Numbered from the stretch's first letter, positions 33,991 through 45,787 are shown. The stretch: 64,000 nt of DNA from Mesonia aquimarina (GCF_003667275.1 NZ_RCNV01000007.1:1-64000); one strand, 5' to 3'. The notes: a model not told the origin generated them from the sequence alone. Made by a program: numbers and translations.

Positions 33991-35958
33991 ATGACTTCAG
34001 AAAAAAACATATTAAATCGCTTATATATTGTCGCAGGCTTTATGTTTCTGTTTGCTGTTGCGGTAGGCTTTAAGCTGATTAATATTCAGTTGTCTGAAGG
34101 TGAAAAATACAAAGAAATTTCTGCAAAGCGTGTTTTTAAAGATTTTACGATAGAAGCTAATCGTGGAAATTTATACGATTCTAATGGAAGTTTATTAGCT
34201 ACTTCGGTACCTGAATACGATATTCGCTTTGATGCCTTAACTGTTTCTGAAGAAAACTTTCAAAAATATGTCGGTCCGCTTTCCGCTGAACTTTCAAAGC
34301 TTTTTGGGAAATCAAAAGCACATTACGAACGAAACTTAAGGAGAGCACGAGCTAATAAAAACCGCTATTATTTAGTGGCAAGAAACCTCGGTTATTCGCA
34401 ATATGTAAAAGTTCGAGAATTTCCGATGTTTAATTTAGGTGCCTATAAAGGAGGTTTTATTGCAGAACAACGCACAGTAAGAGAATTACCGTTAGGAAAA
34501 ATAGGAGAGCGAACAGTTGGTTACGGTCAAGCCGGTCTAGAAGGTGCTTACGATGAATATTTACGCGGAAGAAACGGACACCGATTAAAACAAAAAATAG
34601 CTCAAGGCCAGTGGAAACCCATAAGCGATGCAAATGAAGTAGAACCTGAAGATGGCTTAGACGTTGTGTCTACCATAGATGTAAATATTCAGGATATAGC
34701 ACACCACGCTTTATTAGGTCAACTTGAGAAATTCAAAGCAGATCATGGAACTGTAGTGGTAATGGAAACCAAAACGGGCGAAATTAAAGCAATGGCAAAT
34801 CTAGGAAGAACTTCTAGTGGAACTTACTACGAAAAAAGAAATTATGCTATTTGGGAAGCTCACGAGCCAGGTTCTACATTTAAGCTGATGGCAATGGTTG
34901 CTGCATTAGAAGATAAAGTAGTTGACACAAGTGATATTATTGATACAGAAAATGGAAAAGTGAAATATTTTGACCGAATAGTTCGTGATTCTCATCGCGG
35001 TGGATTTGGTGAGATTTCTGTGGCTAGATCTTTTGAGCTGTCCTCTAATACGGCATTTTCTAAATTTATTTATAAAGGTTACAAAGACAATCCGGAAGAC
35101 TTTGTAAATAGATTAAATAATATGGGCTTAAACCAAAAAGTTGGTTTAGAAATAAAAGGAGAAGGAACACCTAAAATCCCTCATCCCGATGATGCTAATT
35201 GGTACGGAACAACCCTTCCGTGGATGTCTTTTGGATATGGAGTTTTATTAACGCCTTTACAAACTTTAAATTTTTATAATGCCATTGCTAACAATGGTAT
35301 TATGATTAAGCCTCGCCTTATTAAAGAAATTAGAGATCGCAATCAGTTAGTAGAAGGTCACAACCAACCTATCGTGCAAAATTCTATCTGTTCTAAAGAG
35401 ACAGCAAAAAAGGTGCGAGAAATGATGAAAAATACGGTGAAAAGAGGAACTGCTTCCAATATATATACTGAGGAGTATTCTATGGCAGGAAAAACAGGAA
35501 CTTGTTTAACCGGCTACGGAAATGGGAAAGAATCCTCTAATTACATAGCTTCTTTCGCTGGTTATTTTCCGGCAGAAAACCCTAAGTATTCTTGTATTGT
35601 GGTTATTAGTGAACCGGAAAAAAGTATTGGATTTTACGGGAATATTGTTGCCGCTCCTGTTTTTCAAAAAATTGCAAAGAAAATTTATACAGATACACCG
35701 GTTACCGATGAGTTTAAAGATTTAGAAGTAACAAATCCTTCAGCAGAAAAAGACTTTCAGCAATATTTTGCGAAAGCTCAAAAATATGAAAGTCAAATTC
35801 CTAATGTTCAAGGAATGCCTGTTATGGATGCTGTTTCTTTATTAGAAAATCTCAACCTTCAAGTTCGTGTTGAAGGTAGCGGAATTGTGAAAAAACAATC
35901 TGTAAAAGCCGGAACAAAAATTAAGAAAAATCAAACCATAAGTTTATTAACAAGTTGA
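33991..35958 (+). CDS. Division-specific penicillin-binding protein (FtsI-like) with PASTA domain
   Basis: 655 aa. One N-terminal TM (about 12-33) and a class B dimerisation domain (EANRGNLYDSNGSLLATS near 54). In the transpeptidase domain the nucleophile lies in PGSTFKLMA near 299, SSN near 351 and KTGT near 504. A C-terminal PASTA domain (about 600-655, ending TISLLTS) is common in Bacteroidota and Gram-positive homologues and absent in E. coli FtsI. It cross-links septal peptidoglycan with FtsW as partner. TTGA overlap with murE. Confidence 0.94.
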   Translation: MTSEKNILNRLYIVAGFMFLFAVAVGFKLINIQLSEGEKYKEISAKRVFKDFTIEANRGNLYDSNGSLLATSVPEYDIRFDALTVSEENFQKYVGPLSAELSKLFGKSKAHYERNLRRARANKNRYYLVARNLGYSQYVKVREFPMFNLGAYKGGFIAEQRTVRELPLGKIGERTVGYGQAGLEGAYDEYLRGRNGHRLKQKIAQGQWKPISDANEVEPEDGLDVVSTIDVNIQDIAHHALLGQLEKFKADHGTVVVMETKTGEIKAMANLGRTSSGTYYEKRNYAIWEAHEPGSTFKLMAMVAALEDKVVDTSDIIDTENGKVKYFDRIVRDSHRGGFGEISVARSFELSSNTAFSKFIYKGYKDNPEDFVNRLNNMGLNQKVGLEIKGEGTPKIPHPDDANWYGTTLPWMSFGYGVLLTPLQTLNFYNAIANNGIMIKPRLIKEIRDRNQLVEGHNQPIVQNSICSKETAKKVREMMKNTVKRGTASNIYTEEYSMAGKTGTCLTGYGNGKESSNYIASFAGYFPAENPKYSCIVVISEPEKSIGFYGNIVAAPVFQKIAKKIYTDTPVTDEFKDLEVTNPSAEKDFQQYFAKAQKYESQIPNVQGMPVMDAVSLLENLNLQVRVEGSGIVKKQSVKAGTKIKKNQTISLLTS

Positions 35959-37421
35959 TACAATTAAAAGACATATTATTTGGTGCTTCTATTCAAAAAG
36001 TGATAGGAAATACGCACGTAGCAATAACAAATATTAGTTTTGACTCTAGAGATATAGGTCTTAATGATGTTTTTGTAGCTATTCGCGGCGCGCTTGCAGA
36101 TGGACATGAATATATAAAAACGGCAGAAGATAACGGCGCTTTGGCCATAGTTTGTGAAGAGTTACCGATAAAAAGAATTAGTGGGATTACTTATGTTCAA
36201 GTAGAAAACACAAAAAAAGCATTGGCGATTATTGCGGCTAATTTTTATGATAAACCTTCAGAGAACTTAAAATTAGTTGGTGTTACCGGTACCAATGGAA
36301 AAACAACTATTGCTTCATTATTGTATCAATTATTTACAAAAGCTGGTTTTACAGTAGGCTTAATTTCTACGGTGAAAATTTGTGTGGGTAAAAAAGAGTA
36401 TGCTACAAAATTAACTACACCAGACTCAATCACCATCAATAAATATTTAAAAGAAATGAATAATGCCGGAGCAGAATTTTGCTTTATGGAAGTCAGTTCT
36501 CACGGCATAGATCAGCATAGAACTACCGGATTAAAATTTGCCGGTGGAATTTTTACAAATCTCTCGCATGATCATTTAGATTATCATAATTCTTTTGCAG
36601 AATATCGAGATGTAAAAAAGCGTTTTTTTGATGAACTGCCATCAGATGCTTTTGCTTTAACAAATTTAGATGATAAAAACGGAAGCATTATGCTTCAGAA
36701 TACGAAGGCAAGTAAAAAAAACTATGCCTTAAAATCTAATGCCGATTATAAAGCAAAAATTATGGAAAATGAATTTAGTGGTTTGTTGTTGAATTTAAAC
36801 GGAAATGAACTTTGGACTAAATTAATCGGAAATTTTAATGCCTATAATGTTTTGGCGATCTACGCTACAGCAGATTTGTTAGGTATTAGTGAAATAGAAA
36901 ACCTTCGTATTATAAGCGAGCTGACTTCAGTAGATGGCCGTTTTGAATATTTTATTTCAGCAAAAGAAAAAATCACAGCAATTGTAGATTATGCTCATAC
37001 GCCCGATGCGCTTAAAAATGTGCTGGAAACCATCAATACGATTCGATCTAAAAATGAAGAATTGATAACTGTAGTGGGTTGTGGAGGAGATCGCGATGCA
37101 ACAAAGCGTCCGTTAATGGGTGAAATTGCCTCATCATTAAGTACAAAAGTGGTGTTTACAAGTGATAATCCCAGAACAGAAGATCCAGATAAAATTATTG
37201 AAGATGTTGAAGCTGGTGTAGAACCGCAACATCAAAAGAAAATATTGGCAGTAACCAATAGGAAACAAGCCATTAAAACAGCTTGTACAATGGCTCAAAA
37301 CGGAGACATTATTTTAATTGCCGGCAAAGGGCATGAAACATATCAAGAGATTAACGGAGTACGTAGTGATTTTGATGATATGAAAATAGTAAAAGAGATA
37401 CTTAACCAATTAGAGAAATAA
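35955..37421 (+). CDS. murE: UDP-MurNAc-tripeptide synthetase MurE
   Basis: 488 aa, TTG start overlapping the PBP stop. MurE adds the third residue, usually meso-diaminopimelate in Bacteroidota. ATP-binding loop [14 protein letters not shown] (about 108-121), [13 protein letters not shown] near 177 and the C-terminal [11 protein letters not shown] near 401. This is the DNPR motif of meso-DAP-specific enzymes, supporting DAP as substrate. Cytosolic. Confidence 0.96.
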   Translation: MIQLKDILFGASIQKVIGNTHVAITNISFDSRDIGLNDVFVAIRGALADGHEYIKTAEDNGALAIVCEELPIKRISGITYVQVENTKKALAIIAANFYDKPSENLKLVGVTGTNGKTTIASLLYQLFTKAGFTVGLISTVKICVGKKEYATKLTTPDSITINKYLKEMNNAGAEFCFMEVSSHGIDQHRTTGLKFAGGIFTNLSHDHLDYHNSFAEYRDVKKRFFDELPSDAFALTNLDDKNGSIMLQNTKASKKNYALKSNADYKAKIMENEFSGLLLNLNGNELWTKLIGNFNAYNVLAIYATADLLGISEIENLRIISELTSVDGRFEYFISAKEKITAIVDYAHTPDALKNVLETINTIRSKNEELITVVGCGGDRDATKRPLMGEIASSLSTKVVFTSDNPRTEDPDKIIEDVEAGVEPQHQKKILAVTNRKQAIKTACTMAQNGDIILIAGKGHETYQEINGVRSDFDDMKIVKEILNQLEK

Positions 37422-37431
37422 TAGCCAAAAA

Positions 37432-38664
37432 ATGCTGTATTATTTATTTGATTTTTTAGAACAACAATACCAGTTGCCGGGAGCGCAGATTTTTAGATTT
37501 CTCTCCTTTAGAGCAAGTATGGCTATTATTTTATCGCTATCGCTATCAACTATTTTTGGAAAAAAAATAATCAATTATTTATTGGCAAAACAAGTTGGTG
37601 AAAGTGTGAGAGATCTTGGTTTAAAAGGTCAATCAGAAAAGGCTGGAACGCCAACAATGGGTGGGCTGATTATAATTTTTTCAACCCTTATTCCTGTTTT
37701 ACTTTTTGCAAAACTAGAGAATATATACGTCATCTTGTTAATTGTGACCACACTTTGGATGGGAACAATAGGTTTTATTGATGATTACATTAAGACTTTC
37801 AAGAAAAATAAAGAAGGTTTAGAAGGGAAATTTAAAGTTATTGGGCAAATTGGTTTGGGAATTATCGTGGGAGCAACCATGTATTTTCATCCAGATATTA
37901 CCATTAGACAAAAAGCTGCGCCAGATCAAATTCAGCAAGAAGAAATGATAGGTGAAAATACAGTAAATTACCAAGAGGCAGAAAAATCTACCAAAACTAC
38001 CATCCCTTTTGTAAAGAATAATGAATTTAATTATTCAAGTTTGATTACTTGGATTAATCCTGATTATGCAAAATATGCTTGGCTAATTTTTATTCCTGTT
38101 GTTATTTTTATTGTAACCGCAGTTTCTAACGGAGCAAATTTAACTGATGGTATAGATGGGCTCGCCGCAGGTTCTTCCGCAATAATTGTACTCACATTAG
38201 GATTGTTTGCTTGGGTTTCAGGGAATATCATTTTTTCAGATTATTTAAATGTAATGAATATTCCCAATTCTGGTGAAATGACAATTTATATTACCGCTTT
38301 TGCTGGAGCTTTAGTTGGGTTTTTATGGTACAATACTTTTCCGGCGCAAGTATTTATGGGTGATACTGGAAGTTTAACTATCGGTGGTATAATTGCAGTG
38401 TTAGCCATTGCAACACGAAAAGAATTACTGATACCAATTTTATGCGGCATATTTTTAATGGAAAACTTATCGGTCGTAATGCAGGTTGGTTGGTTTAAAT
38501 ATACTAAAAAGAAATTTGGTGAAGGACGACGTATTTTCCTAATGTCGCCATTGCATCATCATTACCAAAAGCGGGGATTACATGAGAGTAAAATTGTTGT
38601 TCGTTTTTGGATTATTGGAATTTTACTAGCGCTTATAACCATCATCACCTTAAAATTACGATAA
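37432..38664 (+). CDS. mraY: Phospho-MurNAc-pentapeptide-transferase MraY
   Basis: 410 aa, about 10 TM segments. It links UDP-MurNAc-pentapeptide to undecaprenyl phosphate, making lipid I. Conserved catalytic aspartates are in [10 protein letters not shown] near 115, [13 protein letters not shown] near 235 and [12 protein letters not shown] near 304. About 50 residues longer than the E. coli enzyme because of an inserted loop near 155-200, a normal Bacteroidota feature. One-base overlap with murD (TAATG). Confidence 0.96.
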   Translation: MLYYLFDFLEQQYQLPGAQIFRFLSFRASMAIILSLSLSTIFGKKIINYLLAKQVGESVRDLGLKGQSEKAGTPTMGGLIIIFSTLIPVLLFAKLENIYVILLIVTTLWMGTIGFIDDYIKTFKKNKEGLEGKFKVIGQIGLGIIVGATMYFHPDITIRQKAAPDQIQQEEMIGENTVNYQEAEKSTKTTIPFVKNNEFNYSSLITWINPDYAKYAWLIFIPVVIFIVTAVSNGANLTDGIDGLAAGSSAIIVLTLGLFAWVSGNIIFSDYLNVMNIPNSGEMTIYITAFAGALVGFLWYNTFPAQVFMGDTGSLTIGGIIAVLAIATRKELLIPILCGIFLMENLSVVMQVGWFKYTKKKFGEGRRIFLMSPLHHHYQKRGLHESKIVVRFWIIGILLALITIITLKLR

Positions 38665-39995
38665 TGAATTTAGTGATTTTAGGAGCGGGAGAAAGCGGTG
38701 TGGGCGCTGCTATTTTAGGAAAAAAACAAGGCTATGAAGTTTTTGTTTCAGATAAAGGAACAATAGCCGAAAAATATAAAAACGTTCTTTTACAGCAAGA
38801 AATAAATTGGGAAGAAAAACAGCATACTGAGAGCAAAATCTTTAACGCAGATGTGGTTGTGAAAAGTCCCGGAATTCCGGATAATGTTGCTATAGTTAAA
38901 AAATTAAAAGCAAAAGAAATTGATGTTATTTCTGAAATTGAATTTGCATCGCGTTATACTAAAGCAACCCTAATAGGAATTACCGGAAGCAACGGAAAAA
39001 CAACAGTAACAAACTGGACGCAATTCGCTTTAAAAAATGCAGGATTTAATTCAGTAATGGCCGGAAATATTGGAGATAGTTTTGCTAGGCAAGTGGCTTC
39101 TGTGCAACCGGCAATTTATGTTTTAGAACTCAGTAGCTTTCAGCTTGACGGCATAATAGATTTTAAACCGCACATAGCTGTAATTACAAGTATTACAGAA
39201 GATCATTTAGATCGATATGACTATAAGTTTGAAAATTATATCGCTTCAAAATTTAGAATTACAGAAAATCAAACAAAAGATGATTTTTTGATTTATGATG
39301 CTGATAATAAGAATATTTCAAACTGGTTAAAAAACCACGTCATTAAAGCAAAAAAATTACCGTTAAGCTTTTCAAAACTAGCAGGCGACGGAACGTATAT
39401 AGAAAACGAAGAATTAATAATAACAATAAATAATACAAGCTTTACCATGCCAACAACAAAAATAGCTTTAAAAGGAGAGCATAATACTAAGAATGCAATG
39501 GCTGCTTCTACCGTAGCGCAATTACTCCGTATTAGAAAACAGACTATTCGTGAGAGTTTAGAGAGTTTTCAAGGAGTAGAACATCGCTTAGAAAGCGTAC
39601 TGAAAATTAATCAGGTACAATACATAAACGATTCTAAAGCTACCAATATTAATGCAACTTATTATGCGTTAGATAGTATGACTTCAGAAACTATTTGGAT
39701 TGTTGGTGGTGTTGATAAAGGAAATGTTTACGAAGAATTATTGCCGCTAGTAAACGAAAAAGTAAAAGCCATTATCTGTCTTGGTGTTGATAATGAAAAA
39801 ATAATTAATGCTTTTAAAAATTGTGTAGAACACATTGTAGAAACACAATCTATGAATGAAGCGGTAAAAGAAGCTTATAAAATAGCAGAAAAGGGAAATA
39901 CGGTTTTGCTTTCTCCAGCTTGCGCAAGTTTTGATTTATTCAAAAACTACGAAGATAGAGGAAGACAATTTAAGGAAAGTGTAAGAAATCTTTAA
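38664..39995 (+). CDS. murD: UDP-MurNAc-L-Ala D-Glu ligase MurD
   Basis: 443 aa from ATG 38664 ([19 protein letters not shown]). The open frame extends 19 codons into mraY, but the Rossmann GAGESG start fits the family. ATP loop GITGSNGKTTVTNW near 110, ELSSFQLDGI near 154 and HRLESVLKINQVQYINDSKATN near 303 are present. It adds D-glutamate to UDP-MurNAc-L-Ala in the cytosol. Confidence 0.96.
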   Translation: MNLVILGAGESGVGAAILGKKQGYEVFVSDKGTIAEKYKNVLLQQEINWEEKQHTESKIFNADVVVKSPGIPDNVAIVKKLKAKEIDVISEIEFASRYTKATLIGITGSNGKTTVTNWTQFALKNAGFNSVMAGNIGDSFARQVASVQPAIYVLELSSFQLDGIIDFKPHIAVITSITEDHLDRYDYKFENYIASKFRITENQTKDDFLIYDADNKNISNWLKNHVIKAKKLPLSFSKLAGDGTYIENEELIITINNTSFTMPTTKIALKGEHNTKNAMAASTVAQLLRIRKQTIRESLESFQGVEHRLESVLKINQVQYINDSKATNINATYYALDSMTSETIWIVGGVDKGNVYEELLPLVNEKVKAIICLGVDNEKIINAFKNCVEHIVETQSMNEAVKEAYKIAEKGNTVLLSPACASFDLFKNYEDRGRQFKESVRNL

Positions 39996-40003
39996 TCACA
40001 CAA

Positions 40004-41239
40004 GTGGCAGAAAAACAAAAAAATACACGAATTAATATTTTCACATATCTCAAGGGCGATAAGTTTATTTGGGCTATAGCAGGGCTGTTGGCTGTTTTTT
40101 CTTTTATTCCTGTGTATAGTGCAAGTAGTAATATTGCTTATTTGTATGGTGATGGTAGTACGTTTCAGTATTTAGTTTCGCATTTTATTCATTTGTTTTT
40201 AGGTTTTGCCATTATTTACGCAGTTCATAGAATTCCTTATCATTATTTTCGTGGACTTTCAATTTTGATGATTCCGGTAGTTATTGTGCTATTATTTTAC
40301 ACCTTAGCTCAAGGAACCACTATTGATGGGGCAAATGCCAGTAGATGGATTAAAATTCCTATCATCAATAAAACCTTTCAAACTTCAACTTTAGCGGCGG
40401 TTGTTTTAATGATTTATGTGGCAAGGTATTTATCAAAAATTCATACAAAAAAAGTAAGTTTTAAAGAAACCATTTTACCATTATGGGTTCCTGTTGGATT
40501 TATTTTAGCTTTAATTTTACCGGCCAATTTTTCTACTACTGCGATTATTTTTGCAATGGTTCTTGTACTTGTTTTTTTAGGCGGTTATCCCATCAAATAT
40601 TTGGGAATTATTGTCGCGTCAGGAGCATTGTTCTTATTAATTTTTGGACTTACTGCAAAAGCGTTTCCGGGCGTATTTCCTAACCGAGTAGATACGTGGA
40701 TTAGTCGTGTAGAAAATTTTGCTAATAGCGAAGATACCGAAGCCGATTATCAAATAGAAAAAGCTAAAATTGCTATCGCACGAGGTGGTGTAGCAGGAAC
40801 AGGAATTGGTAAAAGTGTGCAACGTAATTTTTTACCGCAATCTTCTTCAGATTTTATTTTTGCCATTATTGTTGAAGAAATGGGATTAATAGGTGGTTTG
40901 GGAGTCATGTTTGCTTACTTGCTTATTCTTTTTCGATTGGTTATCGTGTCTACAAAAGCACACACGGTTTTTGGAAAATTGCTAGTTATAGGTGTAGGTT
41001 TACCTATTATTTTTCAAGCACTCATTAATATGGCAGTGGCTGTAGAGCTATTTCCTGTTACGGGACAAACGCTCCCATTAATCAGTAGTGGAGGATCTTC
41101 TATTTGGATGACTTGTTTAGCCTTAGGAATTGTGTTGAGTGTTAGCGCTAAACGAGAAGAGATGAAAGCGCGAGAAGAGAAGGAAATAGAAGAAAGTGAA
41201 TCAGAAAATCCGTTGGATGTTTTAAGTGAAGCAATATGA
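40004..41239 (+). CDS. ftsW: Septal SEDS glycosyltransferase FtsW
   Basis: 411 aa, GTG start. SEDS family with about 10 TM segments. Conserved segments are NASRWIKIP near 110, the catalytic-aspartate-type loop near the large extracellular segment ([11 protein letters not shown], near 230), [13 protein letters not shown] near 286 and [14 protein letters not shown] near 364. It polymerises lipid II at the septum with the PBP encoded upstream. The charged cytoplasmic tail (about 385-411) is Glu-rich. Overlaps murG by 4 bases. Confidence 0.95.
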   Translation: MAEKQKNTRINIFTYLKGDKFIWAIAGLLAVFSFIPVYSASSNIAYLYGDGSTFQYLVSHFIHLFLGFAIIYAVHRIPYHYFRGLSILMIPVVIVLLFYTLAQGTTIDGANASRWIKIPIINKTFQTSTLAAVVLMIYVARYLSKIHTKKVSFKETILPLWVPVGFILALILPANFSTTAIIFAMVLVLVFLGGYPIKYLGIIVASGALFLLIFGLTAKAFPGVFPNRVDTWISRVENFANSEDTEADYQIEKAKIAIARGGVAGTGIGKSVQRNFLPQSSSDFIFAIIVEEMGLIGGLGVMFAYLLILFRLVIVSTKAHTVFGKLLVIGVGLPIIFQALINMAVAVELFPVTGQTLPLISSGGSSIWMTCLALGIVLSVSAKREEMKAREEKEIEESESENPLDVLSEAI

Positions 41240-42342
41240 GAAAACTAAAATTCATATTATCGGGAGGCGGAACAGGCGGACATATTTATCCGGCGATTGC
41301 TATTGCCGATGAATTGAAAAAAAGGCATCCCGAAGCTGAATTTTTATTTGTTGGTGCAAAAGACCGCATGGAAATGCAAAAAGTTCCTAAAGCCGGTTAT
41401 AAAATAAAAGGCTTGTGGATTAGTGGTTTCCAACGAAAACTTTCGCTAAAAAACGCCCTGTTTCCATTTAAGTTGATCAGTAGTATTTTAAAATCACATA
41501 AAATTTTAAATCAATTTGAACCTGATATTGTTGTTGGTACCGGAGGTTTTGCTAGCGGTCCTTTATTAAAAGCGGCAAACCAAAAAGGAATTCCTACCTT
41601 ATTGCAAGAGCAAAATTCTTATGCAGGAATTACCAATAAATGGTTGGCTTCAAGTGCTAAACGTATTTGCGTAGCCTATGAAAATATGGAGCGCTATTTT
41701 CCGAAAGAAAAAATAAGCTTTACCGGAAACCCTGTACGACAAGATTTATTAGAAATAAATTCTAAAAGGGAAGAGGCAATTAATTTCTTCAATCTCGATA
41801 AAACCAAAAAAACTGTATTGGTTTTAGGCGGAAGTTTAGGAGCACGAAAAATAAACCAACATATAGAAAAACACATTCCGTATTTTGAAGATGAAAATGT
41901 GCAAGTCATTTGGCAAACCGGAAAATTATATTTCTTAGACTATAAACATTACGAAGCTAGTCCGCATTTTAAAATTTATGAATATTTAGATAAGATGGCT
42001 TTGGCTTATGCAGCGGCAGATATCATTATTTCTCGTGCAGGAGCAGGTTCAGTAAGCGAATTATGTGTAGTTGGTAAACCGGTTATTTTTATTCCTTCAC
42101 CAAATGTTGCTGAAGATCATCAAACAAAAAATGCATTAGCAATTGCTCAAAAAAATGCGGCAATTTTAATACAAGAATCAAAACTCGATGAAGAATTTAC
42201 AGGCAGATTTTCAAGTTTACTCAAGTCTGAAGATCAGCAAAGAGAACTGTCAGAAAATATAAAAAAAATAGCAAAGCCCATGGCAACAAAAGCTATTGTA
42301 GATGAAATAGATCGATTAATTATAGAGAAAAATAACAGTTAA
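41236..42342 (+). CDS. murG: Lipid II synthase MurG
   Basis: 368 aa, peripheral inner-membrane GT-B enzyme. It transfers GlcNAc from UDP-GlcNAc to lipid I. Motifs: [20 protein letters not shown] (about 9-28), [13 protein letters not shown] near 99, [11 protein letters not shown] near 198, and [13 protein letters not shown] near 265 for UDP-GlcNAc binding. ATGA overlap with ftsW and no gap to murC. Confidence 0.96.
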   Translation: MRKLKFILSGGGTGGHIYPAIAIADELKKRHPEAEFLFVGAKDRMEMQKVPKAGYKIKGLWISGFQRKLSLKNALFPFKLISSILKSHKILNQFEPDIVVGTGGFASGPLLKAANQKGIPTLLQEQNSYAGITNKWLASSAKRICVAYENMERYFPKEKISFTGNPVRQDLLEINSKREEAINFFNLDKTKKTVLVLGGSLGARKINQHIEKHIPYFEDENVQVIWQTGKLYFLDYKHYEASPHFKIYEYLDKMALAYAAADIIISRAGAGSVSELCVVGKPVIFIPSPNVAEDHQTKNALAIAQKNAAILIQESKLDEEFTGRFSSLLKSEDQQRELSENIKKIAKPMATKAIVDEIDRLIIEKNNS

Positions 42343-43701
42343 TTGAAGGCATTTAACAACATAACGCATATTTATTTTATCGGTATTGGTGGTATCGGGA
42401 TGAGTGCGCTTGCCCGTTTTTTTAAACTAAACGGAAAAGTAGTTGCCGGATACGATAAATTAGAAACTGAAATTACGCAAAAACTTCAACAAGAAGGAAT
42501 TGCTGTTTATTTTTCTAATCAATCGCAAGAGATTCCTGTGTCTTTTCAGGATAATAAAAAGACATTGGTAGTTTATACTCCCGCTGTTTCTAGGGAAAAT
42601 CCGTTGTTTCAATTTTTTAATCAGAAAAACTTCTTGATTAAAAAACGTGCAGAAGTATTAGGAATGATTACTTCGGGAATTCCCACTTTAGCAGTAGCTG
42701 GTACACATGGTAAAACCACGACTACTGCCATCTTAGCACATATTTTGAAACAGTGCGGAGTAAAACTAACTGCTTTTTTAGGGGGAATTAGTGAGAATTA
42801 TCAAACAAACTTTATTGCTGACGGGAACGAAGTTATTGTAGTTGAAGCCGACGAATTTGACCGTTCTTTTCTGCATCTAACACCCAGTATAGCTGCAATA
42901 ACTTCTATGGATGCCGATCATCTAGATATTTATAAGGACGAAAAAACTCTGCAAGAAACCTTTCATGCTTTTGCAGCAAAAATAGCCAATGAAAATCACC
43001 TGTTTTATAAAGCAGGCCTACAAAATATAGATGGAAAAACTATTGGTGTTGAAGAAAGAGCAGATTATGCGGTAAAAAATATTCAGGTAAAAAATGGCAG
43101 GTATAATTTCAATCTAGAAACTCCAAAAAAATTAATTGAAAATATTGTTTTTTCTTTACCGGGGAGGCACAATCTTTTTAACGCAGCAACCGCTTTGGCA
43201 ATGGCTATTAAATTTGGTCTAGATGAAGATAAAGCCGGTGAAACCTTAGCTTCTTTTAAAGGAGTAGATCGCCGTTTTACATATCATTTAAGAAATGAAA
43301 ATCATGTATTAATTGAGGATTATGCCCATCACCCTACTGAGATAAATTCAGTTTATCAAGCAGTTGCAGAAATGCATCCTCATCAAGAAGTTTTAGCAAT
43401 TTTTCAGCCTCATTTATTTAGCCGAACTAAAGATTTTATGAACGAATTTGCAGCAAGTCTTTCAAAATTTAATAAAGTGGTTTTGCTTGATATTTATCCG
43501 GCTAGAGAAGAAGCAATTCCAGAAGTTACAAGTGAAGTATTACTGAGTTTAATTTCAACTGAAGATAAACGTTTAGCCCAAAAAAGTGATTTGTCAGAAA
43601 TCGTTAAAAAATCAAGTGCAAAAATTATTGTGATGATGGGTGCAGGAGATATTGGAGTAGAAGTAGAATCCATAAAAAAAGTTTTGCAAAATGAAGCTTA
43701 A
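42343..43701 (+). CDS. murC: UDP-MurNAc L-alanine ligase MurC
   Basis: 452 aa, TTG start directly after the murG stop. Rossmann IGIGGIGMSALARFF (about 13-27), ATP loop GTHGKTTTTAILAH near 120, VVEADEFDRSF near 169, and DYAHHPTEINSVY near 327. It adds L-alanine to UDP-MurNAc in the cytosol. Overlaps ftsQ by 11 bases. Confidence 0.96.
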   Translation: MKAFNNITHIYFIGIGGIGMSALARFFKLNGKVVAGYDKLETEITQKLQQEGIAVYFSNQSQEIPVSFQDNKKTLVVYTPAVSRENPLFQFFNQKNFLIKKRAEVLGMITSGIPTLAVAGTHGKTTTTAILAHILKQCGVKLTAFLGGISENYQTNFIADGNEVIVVEADEFDRSFLHLTPSIAAITSMDADHLDIYKDEKTLQETFHAFAAKIANENHLFYKAGLQNIDGKTIGVEERADYAVKNIQVKNGRYNFNLETPKKLIENIVFSLPGRHNLFNAATALAMAIKFGLDEDKAGETLASFKGVDRRFTYHLRNENHVLIEDYAHHPTEINSVYQAVAEMHPHQEVLAIFQPHLFSRTKDFMNEFAASLSKFNKVVLLDIYPAREEAIPEVTSEVLLSLISTEDKRLAQKSDLSEIVKKSSAKIIVMMGAGDIGVEVESIKKVLQNEA

Positions 43702-44407
43702 TTGGAATTACATAAAGGCTTTTGCACTTCTAGTGTTGGTAGTTTTTTTATACAGTTTTTCTGTAAAAAGACATGCCAAACGCAGCATAAAATCTGTTGA
43801 GGTTAATTTTTCTAACGGAGAAAACCTATATGTTACTGAAAATGCGGTTAATAAGTTGTTGATAGTAAATTCAGATTCATTGAAAAATGTAAGCAAAGAA
43901 ATTTTAGTTTTGAATAAGCTAGAATCGCTGTTAGATAAGCATGAGATGATTGAGGATGCTGAAGTTTACTTAAGTGTAGATGGCACATTAGGAACGCAAA
44001 TTACACAACGTAAACCCATAGCGCGCGTAGCAGGAAAAAAGCATTATTATATAGATGCTCGTGGAAAAAAAATGCCTTTGTCAACAAATTATTCAGCACG
44101 GGTTCCATGGGTAGCTAATATTTCGGAAAAAGAAATTGAAGAAATTTATCCCTTGCTTAAAAAGATTGAAGAAGATGAGTTTTTGACAAAGCATGTAACA
44201 TCAATAAATCACCTGCAAAATGGTAATTATCAATTGAAGTTACGAACGTTGAATTTTGATGTACACTTCGGAAAAATAACAGCGCTCACAAAAAAGATAG
44301 ACAATTTTAAAGCATTTTATAAAAAAGCCCATATCGATAAAAAACTCGATGCATACAAAAGCGTGAATTTACAATTTGAAAATCAGGTTGTTTGCACAAA
44401 AAAGTGA
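43691..44407 (+). CDS. ftsQ: Cell division protein FtsQ
   Basis: 238 aa bitopic membrane protein: one TM at about 9-24 and a periplasmic POTRA/FtsQ region (KSVEVNFSNGENLYVTENAV, then EDAEVYLSVDGTLGTQITQRKPIARV). The position between murC and ftsA supports the call, since sequence conservation is low. It connects FtsL and the other septal proteins. Confidence 0.88.
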   Translation: MKLNWNYIKAFALLVLVVFLYSFSVKRHAKRSIKSVEVNFSNGENLYVTENAVNKLLIVNSDSLKNVSKEILVLNKLESLLDKHEMIEDAEVYLSVDGTLGTQITQRKPIARVAGKKHYYIDARGKKMPLSTNYSARVPWVANISEKEIEEIYPLLKKIEEDEFLTKHVTSINHLQNGNYQLKLRTLNFDVHFGKITALTKKIDNFKAFYKKAHIDKKLDAYKSVNLQFENQVVCTKK

Positions 44408-44419
44408 CACTTTTTGACT

Positions 44420-45787
44420 ATGGAAGATAAAGATATTGCAGTAGGACTAGACATAGGAACCACAAAGATTGTGGTGATGATTGGCCGTAATAATGAATAC
44501 GGTAAAATGGAAATTTTAGGGATTGGTCGTTCCAAAAGTTTAGGAGTACATAGAGGTGTAGTAAATAATATTACACAAACCATACAATCTATTCAGCAAG
44601 CAGTGCAAGAAGCAGAAGCCGATTCTGGAATTAAAATAGATGCTGTAGTAGCGGGTATTGCCGGACAACACATTAGAAGTTTACAGCATAGTGATTATAT
44701 CACGCGAGACAATTCTGATGAGGTTATTAGCGAAAAAGATATTTATACGCTTTGCAATCAAGTGCATAAACTAGTAATGCTTCCGGGAGAAGAAATAATT
44801 CATGTACTTCCACAAGAATTTAAAGTTGACGGACAGGCTGAAATTACAGAACCAATTGGTATGTATGGTGGCCGTTTAGAAGCAAATTTCCACGTAGTTG
44901 TAGGGCAAATTTCTTCAATCAGAAATATTGGTCGCTGTATAAAAAGTGCTGGTTTAGATCTTACAGGTGTAACCTTAGAACCCTTAGCTTCAGCTAATGC
45001 AGTTTTAAGTCAAGAGGAAAAAGAAGCCGGAGTCGCGTTAATCGATATTGGTGGCGGGACTACAGATTTAGCCATTTTTAAAGACGGTATAATTCGGCAC
45101 ACAGCAGTAATTCCTTTTGGAGGAAATGTTATAACAGAAGATATTAAAGAAGGTTGTTCTATCATAGAAAAACAAGCCGAGTTATTAAAAGTGAAATTTG
45201 GCTCTGCTTGGCCGGGAGAGAATAAAGATAACGAGATTGTATCTATTCCTGGTTTACGAGGAAGAGAACCTAAGGAAATTACCTTAAAAAACTTGTCTAA
45301 AATCATTCACTTTAGAGTAGTGGAAATTATTGAACAGGTTTATTTAGAAATAAAAAATTACGGTCACGAAGAACAAAAGAAAAAACTTATCGCCGGTATT
45401 GTAATCACCGGAGGTGGTGCACAATTAAAGCACCTAAAACAATTAGTAGAATATATCACTGGAATGGATACCAGAATAGGTTATCCTAATGAACATCTTG
45501 CAGGAAATAGTGATGAAGAAACCACTAGCCCGATGTACGCTACAGCAATTGGATTAGTGCTTAATAGTATAGAAAAATTAAAGAAACAAGAAGAAGAAAT
45601 TGAAAAAAAGGAAGAAGATTCAGTTCCGGTGATGGAACAATCTTTTGATCAAGAAACTCCGGAAGCAGAAACGGAATTGGATAAAGACCCGGAAGCTCCA
45701 GAGGTAAAGTCAACATCTAAGAAAAGAAAAAACATCTTCGAAAAATGGTTTGAAGATTTTAAAGATTTTTTAGATAACGCAGAATAA
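44420..45787 (+). CDS. ftsA: Cell division protein FtsA
   Basis: 455 aa from ATG 44420 (MEDKDIAVGLDIGTTKIVVM); a TTG two codons upstream is a less likely start. Actin-like ATPase: phosphate 1 GLDIGTTK near 9, phosphate 2 LIDIGGGTTDLAIF near 206, adenosine motif IVITGGGAQLKHL near 330. The 1C subdomain lies in between. After a Glu-rich linker the C-terminus forms an amphipathic helix (KKRKNIFEKWFEDFKDFL) that anchors FtsZ to the membrane. Confidence 0.95.
   Translation: MEDKDIAVGLDIGTTKIVVMIGRNNEYGKMEILGIGRSKSLGVHRGVVNNITQTIQSIQQAVQEAEADSGIKIDAVVAGIAGQHIRSLQHSDYITRDNSDEVISEKDIYTLCNQVHKLVMLPGEEIIHVLPQEFKVDGQAEITEPIGMYGGRLEANFHVVVGQISSIRNIGRCIKSAGLDLTGVTLEPLASANAVLSQEEKEAGVALIDIGGGTTDLAIFKDGIIRHTAVIPFGGNVITEDIKEGCSIIEKQAELLKVKFGSAWPGENKDNEIVSIPGLRGREPKEITLKNLSKIIHFRVVEIIEQVYLEIKNYGHEEQKKKLIAGIVITGGGAQLKHLKQLVEYITGMDTRIGYPNEHLAGNSDEETTSPMYATAIGLVLNSIEKLKKQEEEIEKKEEDSVPVMEQSFDQETPEAETELDKDPEAPEVKSTSKKRKNIFEKWFEDFKDFLDNAE

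Noticed and set aside
38607-38663. Upstream extension of murD
   Set aside because: The codons lie in the mraY coding sequence and precede the Rossmann start at 38664.
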